Assembly (NCBI GenBank): GCA_016081115.2
Contig: JABTTQ020001794.1
Location: forward strand, 62,001-126,000
Source: Rehmannia glutinosa
Taxonomy: Eukaryota; Streptophyta; Magnoliopsida; Lamiales; Orobanchaceae
Direction of reading: 5' to 3'
Length of the DNA stretch: 64,000 nucleotides
The position numbers were made by a program, and so were the translations under genes. The notes under the pieces were generated by a model. It was not told the origin of the DNA and searched no databases. It worked only from the letters and a program-made list of their open reading frames with translations. Of this stretch, positions 1-10,135 are shown piece by piece (position 1 is the stretch's first letter; every line of letters begins with the position of its first letter).

Positions 1-156
1 CAGTTGACTTCTTGTAATCTTTGACATATCTAACTTAACTCGGCTCTTCCGAGTTCTATCTATTACAATGCATAATTACAAGGAAAATGGGGTGCCAACT
101 TCCTAGTTAAGGTTTTACATGGTATCATCAAAATCTAACAAATAAATTTCCTAACA
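1..156 (-). repeat. Sirevirus-type LTR end fragment
   Basis: This stretch matches the ends of the copia LTRs at 14762, 23714, 37846, 50390 and 51305: the run from GTTGACTTCTTGTAAT to AAATTTCCTAACA is shared. In coding (minus) orientation it is the first 156 bases of the LTR, starting TGTTAGGAAATTT. The pyrimidine-rich stretch that marks the internal polypurine tract in the other copies does not follow it. It is therefore either a solo LTR or the 5' LTR of an element lying left of the window. Confidence 0.85.
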
Positions 157-1122
157 ACATCTAATGCAAAAAAAATCTTAAAATTTAATTTAAAAAATGA
201 CGTCTCCAACTATCAAAACCGAACAAGAGAAAAATTCATTGTAGGCTAAACATAAAACCTATTTAATATTATTCTATTTTTAAGTTTTTCTTGAATTGAG
301 TTATATAAAATAATTAATTAATAATCCATTCCGATCTATACTTATCGAAAATAATTTATATATTGAAACAATGTTGAAAGTATACAACCATATCAATAAT
401 ATTATACATGTACTCACAATATATATTTTTTTTTTTTTTTTTTTTTTGCGTAACTCACAATATATAGTTAACTTGTTTAGTATACTAATTAATTTCTATT
501 TATATGATATGTATTATTGTTTCAAATGAATTGTTGAAAAATCTGAAAATAAATCGTAAATCTTCATGGTTTTGCATCATTTCTAAAAAAAATAAACAAT
601 AAATATAATGATGAAGATATTAAAACAACACCAAGGTATTAATAATATTTGAAGTACTTCATATTTTATTCATTCATAAAATACTAAAAATTATTATTTC
701 ATGAATTTTAAATAATGATTACTTTTTATTAAATGTCGTAGAAGATAGTTTTATTATGTTTGAGGAGACAATGACTAAATATAGCATATGTTCAATAAGT
801 GAATATACAACATTGATTGAAAATGTAATAATACTATAAAATGGATAGTGGTTCAATAATTTATATGATATAAACATATGACGTTCCTTTCAATTTGAGT
901 TAATTTATTGATCATTTTCAATTATAATTGATTAATTCATTATATCTTCACTTATAATATATAATATATAATTTAATCGGGAGAACATGAGTTAAAATAT
1001 TACATGGAGACACTATTAAGAATTTTTTATTTTCACTATTTCCATTGAGAGTGGATGTTGATTTTTGCGTGAAAAATAAAAATATGTTTGGTTGAATGTA
1101 AAAATATGAGAATAAATATATG
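157..1122. other. AT-rich DNA with no recognised gene
   Basis: No coding similarity or repeat match was seen. The stretch is very AT-rich and includes an uninterrupted run of 22 T at 426-447. Confidence 0.6.
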
Positions 1123-1700
1123 TTAAGAAATGAATTGATATTCTAGAGAAGCGTTATCATCCGTCCCTTCCTTGGGGCCACAATAGAATATAACTATAAA
1201 ACAAAAAAAAAACACTAGAGCAAGAACAATAATCAGTTCAAATAAAAATATTAAATAAAAGAATACATATCGTACTGTCGAATATGTCGTAGCAAAGAAA
1301 TGAGTGGGTGAACTATTACTCCTCAAAGTCTCATTTGAATTCAAGATTTTTGACCATGCATCAATCACGACTATACTAACGTGAATCGCTTGGCCGCAAA
1401 GACACCATATCATCCCTTATTACCATGATATCTCTAGATTTAAAAATTAACTCATCCCTATTTTTTTTAAAAAAATGTAAAAATTATTAATAATTTAATA
1501 CATCCAAATTCATTATATCACATTCATGTTATATAAAAACTTACTTGTCCGCATCGCATTCTCAAAGATCCACTTGACAATCATGTTCGCTTTTCATTGA
1601 GCTTTACCATGATATCAACTCCGCTAGAAACAAATGGTAAGGTCGATGACTCAGGCTTCTTTATCTCCCGTGGAGCATTTCGACGATAAACATTCAGCTT
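1123..1700 (-). pseudogene. Ulp1-like cysteine protease family, transposon-associated, broken
   Basis: On the minus strand two blocks resemble the C-terminal region of plant Ulp1 (SUMO protease C48) proteins that are often carried by DNA transposons. The upstream block (about 1540-1690) reads like the linker before the protease, with PREIKKPES and, after a one-base shift, IVKWIFENAM. The downstream block (1123-1413) contains VIDAWSKILNSNE and a following SPTHFFATTYST segment, the usual lead-in to the protease core. The catalytic His/Asp/Cys part is not visible, and frames change between blocks, possibly across introns. The gene lies just inside a CACTA terminus at 2663, so it may be cargo of that element. 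The family assignment is by eye from motif spacing; function in this copy is unlikely. Confidence 0.55.
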
Positions 1701-2500
1701 CGCCTTATTGTTGTGATCTTGTCTTGGGACATCTCCTTATTACCAGCATTATGCAAGTCCATCCCCGAACACTAGAACTTATTTCCTCACCTGCAAAAAT
1801 AAACAAAAACAGAATGATATTCTTGAGGAAAAATGCCGTATATATAATCTGTTGTTTAAATAAAAACATAGCATATTGCACACATATATATATATATATA
1901 TATATTTTACCGCAACGACATTTCCACCCCAAACATCATCCACTCGCCCTTGACTCAACATCCATCCACATCATACTCGTGCTTGCACCCTTTTTCGTAA
2001 AATTGAGATGTGTTAATCACAAGTATCCCAATTTCCAATGTTTGTGTCTTGTGTAATACCAAGATTAAAACTAAGTTTGTCATCGCACTATTTCTCGTAA
2101 CTCATCCTCCACGGGCAAGCAAAGATCTTCAATCTTCTCAATTAAAGCCATATTTTTGTGTTACTCCAAAAGCTTCATTTTTCTTGACTCTCATTGGCAA
2201 ATCGCATCCTAATCTAACCGTGTGCCTCGTCATGGATTGGCATATAATATATTAATTTATTAGCTACATTGCATATCTTTGTGAATTTTGGGTCCCAGTC
2301 ATCTTCTTTAGAGCATCTCGAATTAATGATAATATGTCCACAACAGAACAAAAACATAAAATAAAACAAACAACAAACAAGCAAAAAAGAAAATGTACCT
2401 GCCCCAACACCACCCAACGACGAAGGCCCCGAAATAATAAGCTACTTTTCTTTTGCAACCAATGGTATATCCATATTACATTCCATCGAGGAAATATTTT
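1701..2500. other. Non-coding interior beside the CACTA end
   Basis: This AT-rich stretch holds an (AT)n microsatellite near 1883-1905 and intron-like polypyrimidine tracts when read on the minus strand. It may contain introns or lost exons of the Ulp1-like gene. An open frame on the plus strand (1634-2056) lies antisense to that gene and has no recognisable family. Confidence 0.4.
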
Positions 2501-2663
2501 TATAATAGACACCGGTTCTAGGAAACCGGTGTTGTTTATCAAACGACAAGATACTAATTAGACACCGGTTTCTTACAAAACCGGTGTTAAAAAGAAAAGA
2601 CACCAATAAAGTCATAAAACCGGTGTCTTTTTGGTGGTGTCTATCAGCAATTTTCTTGTAGTG
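2501..2663. mobile_element. CACTA (En/Spm) transposon terminus with subterminal repeats
   Basis: The plus strand ends in TTTTCTTGTAGTG at 2651-2663, the reverse complement of CACTACAAGAAAA, the canonical plant CACTA terminal inverted repeat. Immediately inside are three inverted-repeat units built on ACACCGGTTT and AAACCGGTGT (2508-2534, 2560-2588, 2599-2642), typical of subterminal transposase-binding arrays. The flanking TCA at 2664-2666 would be one copy of the 3-bp target duplication. The opposite terminus was not found, so the element is truncated or extends left of the window. It is inserted inside the integrase of copia element C1. Confidence 0.8.
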
Positions 2664-2689
2664 TCATGAGAAATCCTCTTTTTATCACA

Positions 2690-4020
2690 AAAAGAGAAAG
2701 AAGAGTTCGCTAATTCTTTACCATGGTCCGACCTAATTCTAACAATGTTAGCCTATACATATTAACAACTCTTCTATGCCAACTTCAAAATACTTCAAAT
2801 ATTTTAGATTTCTCACGTAAAAAATAGATCCAAGTAAAATGTGAAAAATCACCAACAATCACAAAAAATATTTCCTTCCACAATACTTTCAACTTCAATG
2901 GACCAATAATGTCCATATGAAGCAATTCAAAACACCGTGTGGTATTGAAATGTGATAATATTTGATGTGACACTCTTATTTGTTTATCATTTTGACAACT
3001 TCCACACACATTAGCATTCTTCATGCGAAATTTGGAAAACCACGAACAACCTCAAAATTTACAAGATCCTCATTTTCTTAAAACTTAGATGACCTAATTT
3101 TTGGCGCCATAGGTCGATTCATCTGTGTGTGCAAGAGTGTGACACATTTTTTTATTAACAAATTGATAGCGAGTTATCGATGATCTTAAACAAAGCAAGA
3201 ATACACGTGTTGGATCCACATGCAATACATTTCGTAGCCTAGGTAGGCCATCAACATTCCAAGTCCCCTTTCCAACAATTTTTCCTTTACCTCCACCTCC
3301 ATAGGTCACATTACCACCATCATGATTCACATAGTCAGTCAAATACTCCAAAGTACCTGTCATGTGTCGTGAACACCCGCTATCAAAGTACCAAGATCCT
3401 GCAATGTTAGATCTCAAAGAAGTATAGATAACATGACATTTAACATCAGATTTCTTAACCCAGACAGATTTTAAAAATTTTGAAATGTGATTACGAGGAT
3501 GTCGTAACATTTTGAATGACATCGACATGTAGAATTTTTGTTCGCCAAATCTGTTTTCATCTTGTAACAAAAAACAGCCTAATGTGTCTAGGAGCATGAC
3601 AATAGTGACAAATAAAGTGGCATTTACGAGGTTTAGACTTTTGTGAAAAACTCTTTTTATTGTTGGAGGAATCGAGGATTCTCCATTTTCTTTAGCCTTA
3701 ACAAACACGGGAGTTTTATAACCAAGACCAGTTTTATTATAACTACCCAAAGAAAGAATATCATCCAATTTTGATTTTCCCGAATCGAACTTCTTCATGG
3801 ATTCAAGGAATCTTCAAGTTTAGAGTTTACCTTTTGAAATCAAGATCCTTCTTGGTAATGGCGACTTCTAGCACTGGTAATTACTTCCTTTTGTTCATCA
3901 TTTTCCTTCTTGAGTTGATCATTCTTCTTTTTGAGGATTTTATTCAGTTTAATCCTCTTCAACCAATCTTTATACAACTTTGTGTATGTCTCTTCCAAGC
4001 TTTCATCATCTGAATAGTCA
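2690..4020 (-). pseudogene. C1 gag-protease-integrase remnant
   Basis: From upstream to downstream on the minus strand: a Lys/Glu-rich coiled-coil-like gag C-terminus (about 3840-4010); a zinc-knuckle-like segment CHYCHAPRHI near 3600-3630, whose last cysteine is not visible; the aspartic protease motif WYFDSGCSRHMTG (about 3360-3400) with the DSG catalytic triad; a pre-integrase finger containing CGSCQNDKQ (about 2985-3010); and the integrase core with MDIIGPL and SDHGKEF (second catalytic Asp and conserved Glu), reaching the CACTA insertion. Frameshifts separate the blocks. The longest open stretch is 3094-3798. The part of gag between the primer site and about 4020 is unrecognisable, which suggests an internal deletion. 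Confidence 0.75.
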
Positions 4021-4474
4021 TATTGTTCAACATCATCAAAGCAGAGGTAGAGTTAAAACAAAAAAGGTTAGAAACAATTAAGGTTTAATGTTCTTCGGAT
4101 GTGAGTTCGGATGTGATCAATGTAGGTGTGATCACATCTCGGGCCACACCTAGGGCAACACACGAAGGATTTATTTGGAAATATTTCCTATCTTTCGGGA
4201 AGGTTGTCGAGGAACCTTGTGATCTTCTTTTCTCGGACAATATTTCCATCGTCGATTCATTGTCATTTAAGGTGATCAAACTCATTCCATTTTTCAAAAA
4301 AGTATTTGCACATTTTTCAACATGATGACCATATCGAACAAGCCCTACATCTAATGAATCAAGAGTTTTTAATCAAACTTTTTCGATTTTCAACTAAGGG
4401 ACGAAAACTAGGGACCCCAGGAAAATCTATGCTAACAAACACTCACGATCAACACTTAGTGTCATCAAGTGTAG

Positions 4475-4488
4475 GCTCTAGATGCCAA
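4475..4488 (-). other. C1 primer-binding site
   Basis: The minus strand reads TTGGCATCTAGAGC one base after the LTR end. It resembles the initiator Met-tRNA site TGGTATCAGAGC used by most plant copia elements, with changes. Confidence 0.6.
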
Positions 4489-4489
4489 T

Positions 4490-5253
4490 TGAAAGAATTA
4501 TAGCAGGGATAAATAGAAAATGTTTGGAGTAAGGATGTGATTGCGGATGTGGTCACATTCACAATCACATGCGGCGGAATTTTGAAAACATTAAAAAGAC
4601 ACACGAATTAAATTTTGTCTACAAGCCAACAAGCATGTAGACGTGCAAATATGGCAAAACTTTCCACTAGTACAAATCGTTTGATTCCGTATACAAAAAT
4701 ACTAAAACCAACTAGTAGAAACTCAACGAAAAACTCATATCTAGAGTATATCGGATCTGTGTAATTGACTCATCCAACAATAGACATGTGTGGACTTCGT
4801 TAATCACAATACTAAAAACAATGGATGAAAAAGCTAACAAACACAAGCTGCGGGGCTGAATATAATCTCAAATGTAGTCACATTCGAGATCCCATCCAGC
4901 GACGAGACTCCTTGTGCTTGTATTACTCTTAAATCTCTCAAGGCTCTTGTAACTCGGTGTATTTCTTGTGTGCGATTATGCACGTCCTCTTCCCTTTATA
5001 TAGCCGTCCAAACCCTTCAAGAGACCTAATACACAAGAAAATAAGATATATACAAATATATGACAAGTAAATCACTTATGTTAGGAAACAAGATAACTAT
5101 CCATGAGTCCTAATATATCAATACCATATCAATATGATTTCTTTCCAAATCTAAAAAGTCCTAAACATACCATAAGTCTAGAAAGGCAAAACAAATCAAA
5201 ATCCAATCTTTATAATTTTGGAAATTATTTTAGGCGATAAAAATCGCCTAACA
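4490..5253 (-). repeat. C1 LTR (5' LTR of the minus-strand element)
   Basis: A 764-bp unit with TG...CA ends: plus strand TGAAAGAATT at 4490 and CGCCTAACA ending at 5253. It is followed, on the element's internal side, by the primer-binding site. It does not match the Sirevirus LTRs. Its partner LTR is absent from the window, so the boundaries rest on the TG/CA ends, the primer site and the sudden start of coding similarity at 5254. Confidence 0.65.
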
Positions 5254-5741
5254 CTTTCTAAACCAATACCCACCATCCTCGCACTTCAATATTTTCTTAC
5301 AAACTTCACGATCATCACTATGTAATTTTCTTTTCCAAACAAAGCGGGCGTTCATCGGACAACTCACACTTTGCTCAAACTTTTTCTTCTTCTCAATAGC
5401 CAATTGTCCATTAGGAAAACCCAAAACTCTCTCGCAATATACGATCTATCAATGTGAATACGTGTACTCACGATCTAATACAACCTCACTACTTAGAGGG
5501 TTAAAGTTGTCAACTAACCAATAAATGAGATGAGATGGGAACTCATCGATTTTCAAGGACAACAAACTACCAAATCCGATGTCAATGATTGCATTCTTCT
5601 TAACATCGTTAAATGAAACAAGTGCATCAACAATAATCCTGGGGTGGACCTAGTTTGCAATCTTGGGTGTGATTTCTTCCCTCCATCATTAATAACCAAT
5701 TTATCACGTTTAGGCCTCTTCACAGTCCCTTTCACCTCCAT
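5254..5741 (-). pseudogene. N-terminal part of a Ulp1-associated plant transposon protein, broken
   Basis: The minus strand from about 5620 encodes VDALVSFNDVKKNAIIDIGF, then IDEFPSHLIYWLVDNFNP, a gap with stops, then GQLAIEKKKKFEQS and RFVWKRKLHSDDREV, up to the C1 LTR boundary. The WLVDNFNP plus a following G-F-P/N-G block is the signature I associate with the helical N-terminal region of plant transposon-encoded proteins that end in a Ulp1 protease (similar in layout to plant mobile domain proteins). It is on the same strand as the Ulp1-like C-terminal blocks at 1123-1700, so both may come from one gene split by C1, or from two related copies. One or two frameshifts and stops make it non-functional. 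Confidence 0.5.
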
Positions 5742-6898
5742 TTCATTACCACCCCCTTGATATCAAGCTTCTTTTATGTTGATTATTTGTCATATGTGTA
5801 AATTCCAATATCTACCTTAAACAAACTATGAAAAAACCAATAAAACAAACTTGTTATTACAAAGCCACATTAAATGACATTGCGTCTCGAAACACATATG
5901 ATATAATCAACGAAAACTATGTTGCATTTTAGCATCTTTGAAATTGCAAATGAATTTCCATAATATTGTGTACTCTGCTAGCAACATGCATAAAATGGTG
6001 TCAAGCAAGTTGCATACATAGCATCTACATATTGCATATTTACCTTCACAATAGTGCATAAAAACTTTTTACACACAAAAAATTATTTATGTGTTATACA
6101 ACACATTTACCTTATGAATGATGAATACTTACCAATTGCACAAACTCTTAACTAAATATGCAACAAAAATATAATAACTATATATGAACATGAATAAATT
6201 AATCATAAATATAGAAAAAGAAAATAACAGATAACCTGGATGTATAGTGAAATCTAAAATCTAACACAATAAACCAACCTGGAAAAATCGATAAAAAAGC
6301 TCAACAAAAATCAAAAAACCATTCCTTCAAACACATATCATCACAAATTTAAGAAAATACACAAAGAAAACCTTCAAATAAACGACACATTGAACCGAAT
6401 CGAGCTCAAATCAACAAATTGGCCAAAAAAAAAAGAAACTAATCTTAAAAAGAAAATTCAAAAACTTTGAAAAAACACTACAAGCATTAAGCATACCTTC
6501 GATTTTTTTTTTTAGAAAATTGCACCCTTACTCGACTTACAACTCCATGGTATTCTTGCTTAATGAAGCAAAATCTTCCAGTTCAAAGATCTAGAAAAAA
6601 ATCAGGGTTCCCAAAATGAAAAGGAGGCAGTATACAAATGCAAAGAAACTAACCACAATCCATGTTGAAACTGGCGAGAAACTAATCGACGTGAAGTTTG
6701 ATAGACAACTCTTTCCCCCTAAATCTCGGTAACCGATATGGTAAGATTTTTCTTACCTTTTAAATAAATATTAAATTACTAAAATACCCCCGACAAAAAC
6801 TCAGGAAACTACAAAAATACATAAACATCCTCACTTTGAAGTTAAAATCGCCTTTACTATCGTTAAATAAGTTATAAGATCTATACCAGCCAAAAATT
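5742..6898. other. AT-rich DNA with no recognised gene
   Basis: No domain is recognisable on either strand. Scattered TTGCATA/TATGCAA words (about 5940-6180) echo the tandem repeat at 7320-9445 and may mark an older, inverted relative of it. Confidence 0.4.
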
Positions 6899-6958
6899 TA
6901 AATCAATGGTCCAAAAGGGTCTTTACGGTCTCACGCATAAAAGTGGACTCATTTGAAC

Positions 6959-7026
<68 letters not shown>

Positions 7027-7090
7027 GTTAGTTCAAATGAGACCATATTCTGGGGGTGAGACATGGTAGACTAATCCTATCCATTCATTT
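6899..7090. repeat. Foldback element with microsatellite apex
   Basis: The left arm (6899-6964, with GGTCTCACGCATAAAAGTGG and ACTCATTTGAACCAA) and the right arm (7028-7090, with TTCAAATGAGACCATATTC and GGGGTGAGACATGG) are imperfect inverted repeats of about 65 bp. The only sequence between them is a (TA)n(TG)n tract. The structure would form a long hairpin and looks like a MITE-type foldback. No target duplication was identified. Confidence 0.6.
6964..7024. repeat. Compound (TA)n(TG)n microsatellite
   Basis: About 15 TA units pass directly into about 15 TG units with no interruption, occupying the loop of the foldback. Confidence 0.95.
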
Positions 7091-7319
7091 ATTTTTTTAA
7101 TGGTGTAATTTTTCCCATTTTTTGGACCTTTCCCATCTATTTTAATTCATTAATTGTATAATGATACTTTTTATTATCCATCGGTTTTTTGTATCCTTCT
7201 ACTTTTTGATAACATTTTTTATTGGTAAGATTATGCTTCTTGTATTTAATGGTGTTATTTTATGAGGCAATTTTTTCTTTTGAAATTTTTTATTTTTTTC
7301 TTGGAATCCAAAGAGAGTT

Positions 7320-9445
7320 AGGTTTCTTTTGTCTTTTAGATATCTATTAGATAATACATATTTAGTTGATTTTTGTTGCACTAATTATGACACTATGACA
7401 TAGTTGGGTATAATGTATTGCATATTTAGTTTTAATACCTTTGCATAGATAGCTTCTAGATAATGCATAATTAGTTGATTATTTGCTGCATAGTTTATGA
7501 CAATTTGCATAGTTGGGTATTTGTGATGCATATTTAGTTTTTCCACAATGCATAGATGACTTTTAGCTAATGTATAACAAGTTAATTTTTTTTGCATAGT
7601 TTATGATACCTCACATAGTTAGGTATATATTTGCATATTGAGTTTTTATATTGCAAAGATAGTTTCAAGAGAATGTATAGTTAGTTGATTTTTTTTGCCG
7701 CACGGTTGTTCGCCAAAAATTGGATCTCTATCTTTGCAAGTGTCGAGTGTAGTTTATAGGATAATGCCAAGCAAAGTCGTATTCCTTAAGGATTGACTAC
7801 TAAAGCAGTTAGGCTATAATAACATCACATTTCCATTTTATTGAAGCGACCGAATATCACAAATTATAAGAAATAATCGAAAAATAAAAGTAAAGAAAAT
7901 AAATTCGTACTCCACAAGTATTTTTAACAAATACGAAAGCAACACTAGGCACATAATCTCAACATGCTTCTCCAATATTAAAACCAATTAATATTTAACA
8001 AAACCAATTCATGCAATTCTATGGGTTCAATTCCTAAGTTAGTCTATTTTCCCTCCCGGGCGGCGCATAAACAGTAGATTAGTAACAATTGCTGATCTCT
8101 CGATAGGTTACAACTATTATTAACTCCCAAAAGATCTATGAGTTGAGTGACTCTCCAATAGCAGTTGTAGTCTCCCGACTCGTTACATCCGTTTATGTCT
8201 GAATTCGAATTCCTGTCTTTGTTAGAACTCTTCTCCTAAATTTCGCACTAACAAATATGACATGCAAATTATTGGCCAAATAATAAGCAATTAAGAATAA
8301 GCACTCGAATTCATAAAATAGAACACATGAATTAATTAAGAAAATAATCAATCAAGATTTAACATGAATCCACATTTTTTGATTGTGCCCTAAGGTCCGA
8401 AAGATTAGCCAAACATTGATAACAAATTCATAAACAAAATTGAAATCAACATTGTGACATCATTTAAGTATAGACAAGCGATCTAAACTAAGAAAGAAAA
8501 CCCATTCTTGTAAGGATGGATCCTCCTTCCAAGCCTTGAAGCTCTTGTGCCGTAGATGTGAAAGGCCTTGTGGTGTTCTTTGTAACCTAACCCTCCTCTC
8601 TCGAGAAGACGTTTGATCTATGTAATCCTATGTATTTTAGTGTGTTGTATGTTGTATGAATGATGTTCAATGATGAAAATGTGTTCGAGGGCCTTGGTCC
8701 CCTTATATAGATGCTTTGAGAGGTCATTGGTTGAGTTACGGAATTAGGACTCAAAATCAGCCCACAGACAGATCATCTTGGTCGTTTGGTTTCACACGGT
8801 CACCCCACACAATCGTGTGGGTCTACTGCTAGACCGTGCTACTTGGGTTTGTCTCGGAAATCGCTGAAACACTTCACATGATCGTGTGGTGGCTGTTCAT
8901 ACGGTCTTAGGACTTGTAAAACGCCCAAATTTGCTCTGGGGTCTTCATGAAAGTTGTATCTCTTTCTCTTAGCTTTCCATAGGGACTTGAATCAGCTCAA
9001 TATCAATTTTTGTGCTAGAAATTGTTAGCGCGTTTGGACGTTTTTGAAGGAAATTCCCTTTTGTTCGGACCGCCCATGCTTCTTTCCTTCACATCTTTGC
9101 TCGTACCTTGTCTTTTGACATATCATTTGAATGTGATATCGCATTTTGTCCAATTTAGCTCCATTTTTGGCAAAATTCACAAGAGTCTGTGATATCACGC
9201 CCAACAAAGGAAATTAAGTAGAACACACTAAATATACATGTAAGTGCATCAATTAAATATCAAAATAAACCCTTAAATGCGCGTATATTTTACATATACC
9301 AATAGTTTAAGGATCTTGCATAGTTGGACATAATGTATTGCATATTTAGTTTTTTTCATACTACATAAATAGCTTTTAGACAATGCATAGTTAGTGGATT
9401 TTTGTTGCATACTTTTCAACTATGTAATATCCTATAGTTATATAC
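7320..9445. repeat. About 107-bp tandem repeat array, interrupted by a solo LTR
   Basis: Degenerate units recur at 7330-7706 and resume at 9302-9445. Each contains GCATAGATAGCTT...AGATAATGCATA...TTAGTTGATTTTTGTTGCATAG...ATTGCATATTTAGTTTT in the same order (shortened here). About five units are visible with a period near 107 bp. The intervening 1.6 kb is an Athila solo LTR. The repeat resumes in phase after it, so the array predates the LTR insertion. Confidence 0.75.
7707..9301 (-). mobile_element. Solo Athila-type LTR
   Basis: A 1595-bp unit with plus-strand ends TGTTCGCCAAAAATTGG and TTTTACATATACCA. It matches the A1 LTR (16638-18246) along its length, including AGTTTATAGGATAATG near the left end and the CACACGG/CGTGTG-rich part near 8790-8910. 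Neither a primer-binding site nor a polypurine tract borders it; both flanks are tandem repeat. The flanking pentamers ACGGT (7702-7706) and ATAGT (9302-9306) match at three of five positions, and the repeat unit predicts ATAGT at both sides. A TATA-like CTATATAAGG lies on the minus strand near 8703-8713. Confidence 0.85.
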
Positions 9446-10135
9446 ATCATTTCATAAGTATCTATGCATCGTCTTCTTCTTAAAATTATAGTTTTTAAGA
9501 GTTTGTTGTTAATGACCAGGTTCGTGCTATCTATCTATGTCTACCGAAACTATAACAACAAACAATTACTTAAGTTAAAATATAAATGTTATTTTCAACA
9601 AGCCCTAATTATGCATGAAGAATTTCAACAAGCTTTAATTAATTTAATGCGAAATTTAACAAACGCTAAAGTTCCAACAAGTCCTATAAAATTTCAACAA
9701 TCACTAAATTAAATAGCCCTAATTAAATGAATGAAAATTTCAACAAGTCCTGAACTTAACAAGCCTAATTAAGCCATAATCTAATTATTCAACATATATA
9801 ATAAATAATAAACCAATATAAATAAGACTTATATATGTCCTATTTGTTTTACAACAAAAAATAAACAAAGACTAATTTGTGCTAAATTGAATTACACAAC
9901 ACATAACAATTCAAACAATCAACACCACTACAATCTAGTTTTTAATCTAACTTTAACAACAATGTAATTAATTTATGGATAAAGAACAAAAAGTTGCAAT
10001 ATAAAAAATTCAACGGGAATACGAAAAAAAAAAAACATGCCTTTTGTGGTCGGACAGGACATAACCGGTGTTATAGAGGCAACGCCAGGTTAGAGACACG
10101 GGGACGGTGGAGGCTGGGAGAAGGTAGGTGGAGCT
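9446..10135. other. AT-rich DNA with short imperfect repeats
   Basis: The word TTTCAACAAG followed by CCTAATTAA-like text recurs about five times between 9590 and 9780. No gene is recognisable. Confidence 0.5.

Larger units (their letters stand above)
2664..5253 (-). mobile_element. Ty1/copia element C1, 5' part (LTR, gag remnant, protease, integrase)
   Basis: Read on the minus strand this fragment runs LTR (4490-5253), primer-binding site, gag remnant, protease and the start of integrase, then stops at the CACTA insertion at 2663. RT, RNase H and the second LTR are not in the window. The LTR side abuts the broken Ulp1-associated ORF at 5254, so C1 appears to have inserted into that sequence. 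Confidence 0.8.

Noticed and set aside
426..447. T22 run as a SINE or LINE tail
   Set aside because: No retroposon body or target duplication is recognisable next to it.
1634..2056. 140-codon open frame on the plus strand
   Set aside because: It overlaps the Ulp1-like gene in antisense, includes an (AT)n-derived YIYIYI run and has no recognisable domain.
5940..9445. A single large element bounded by inverted TTGCATA-rich ends (5940-6180 and 9302-9445)
   Set aside because: The similarity is limited to short AT-rich words, with no defined termini or target duplication.
9464..9712. 82-codon open frame
   Set aside because: It is built from the short TTTCAACAAG repeats and has no coding signature.
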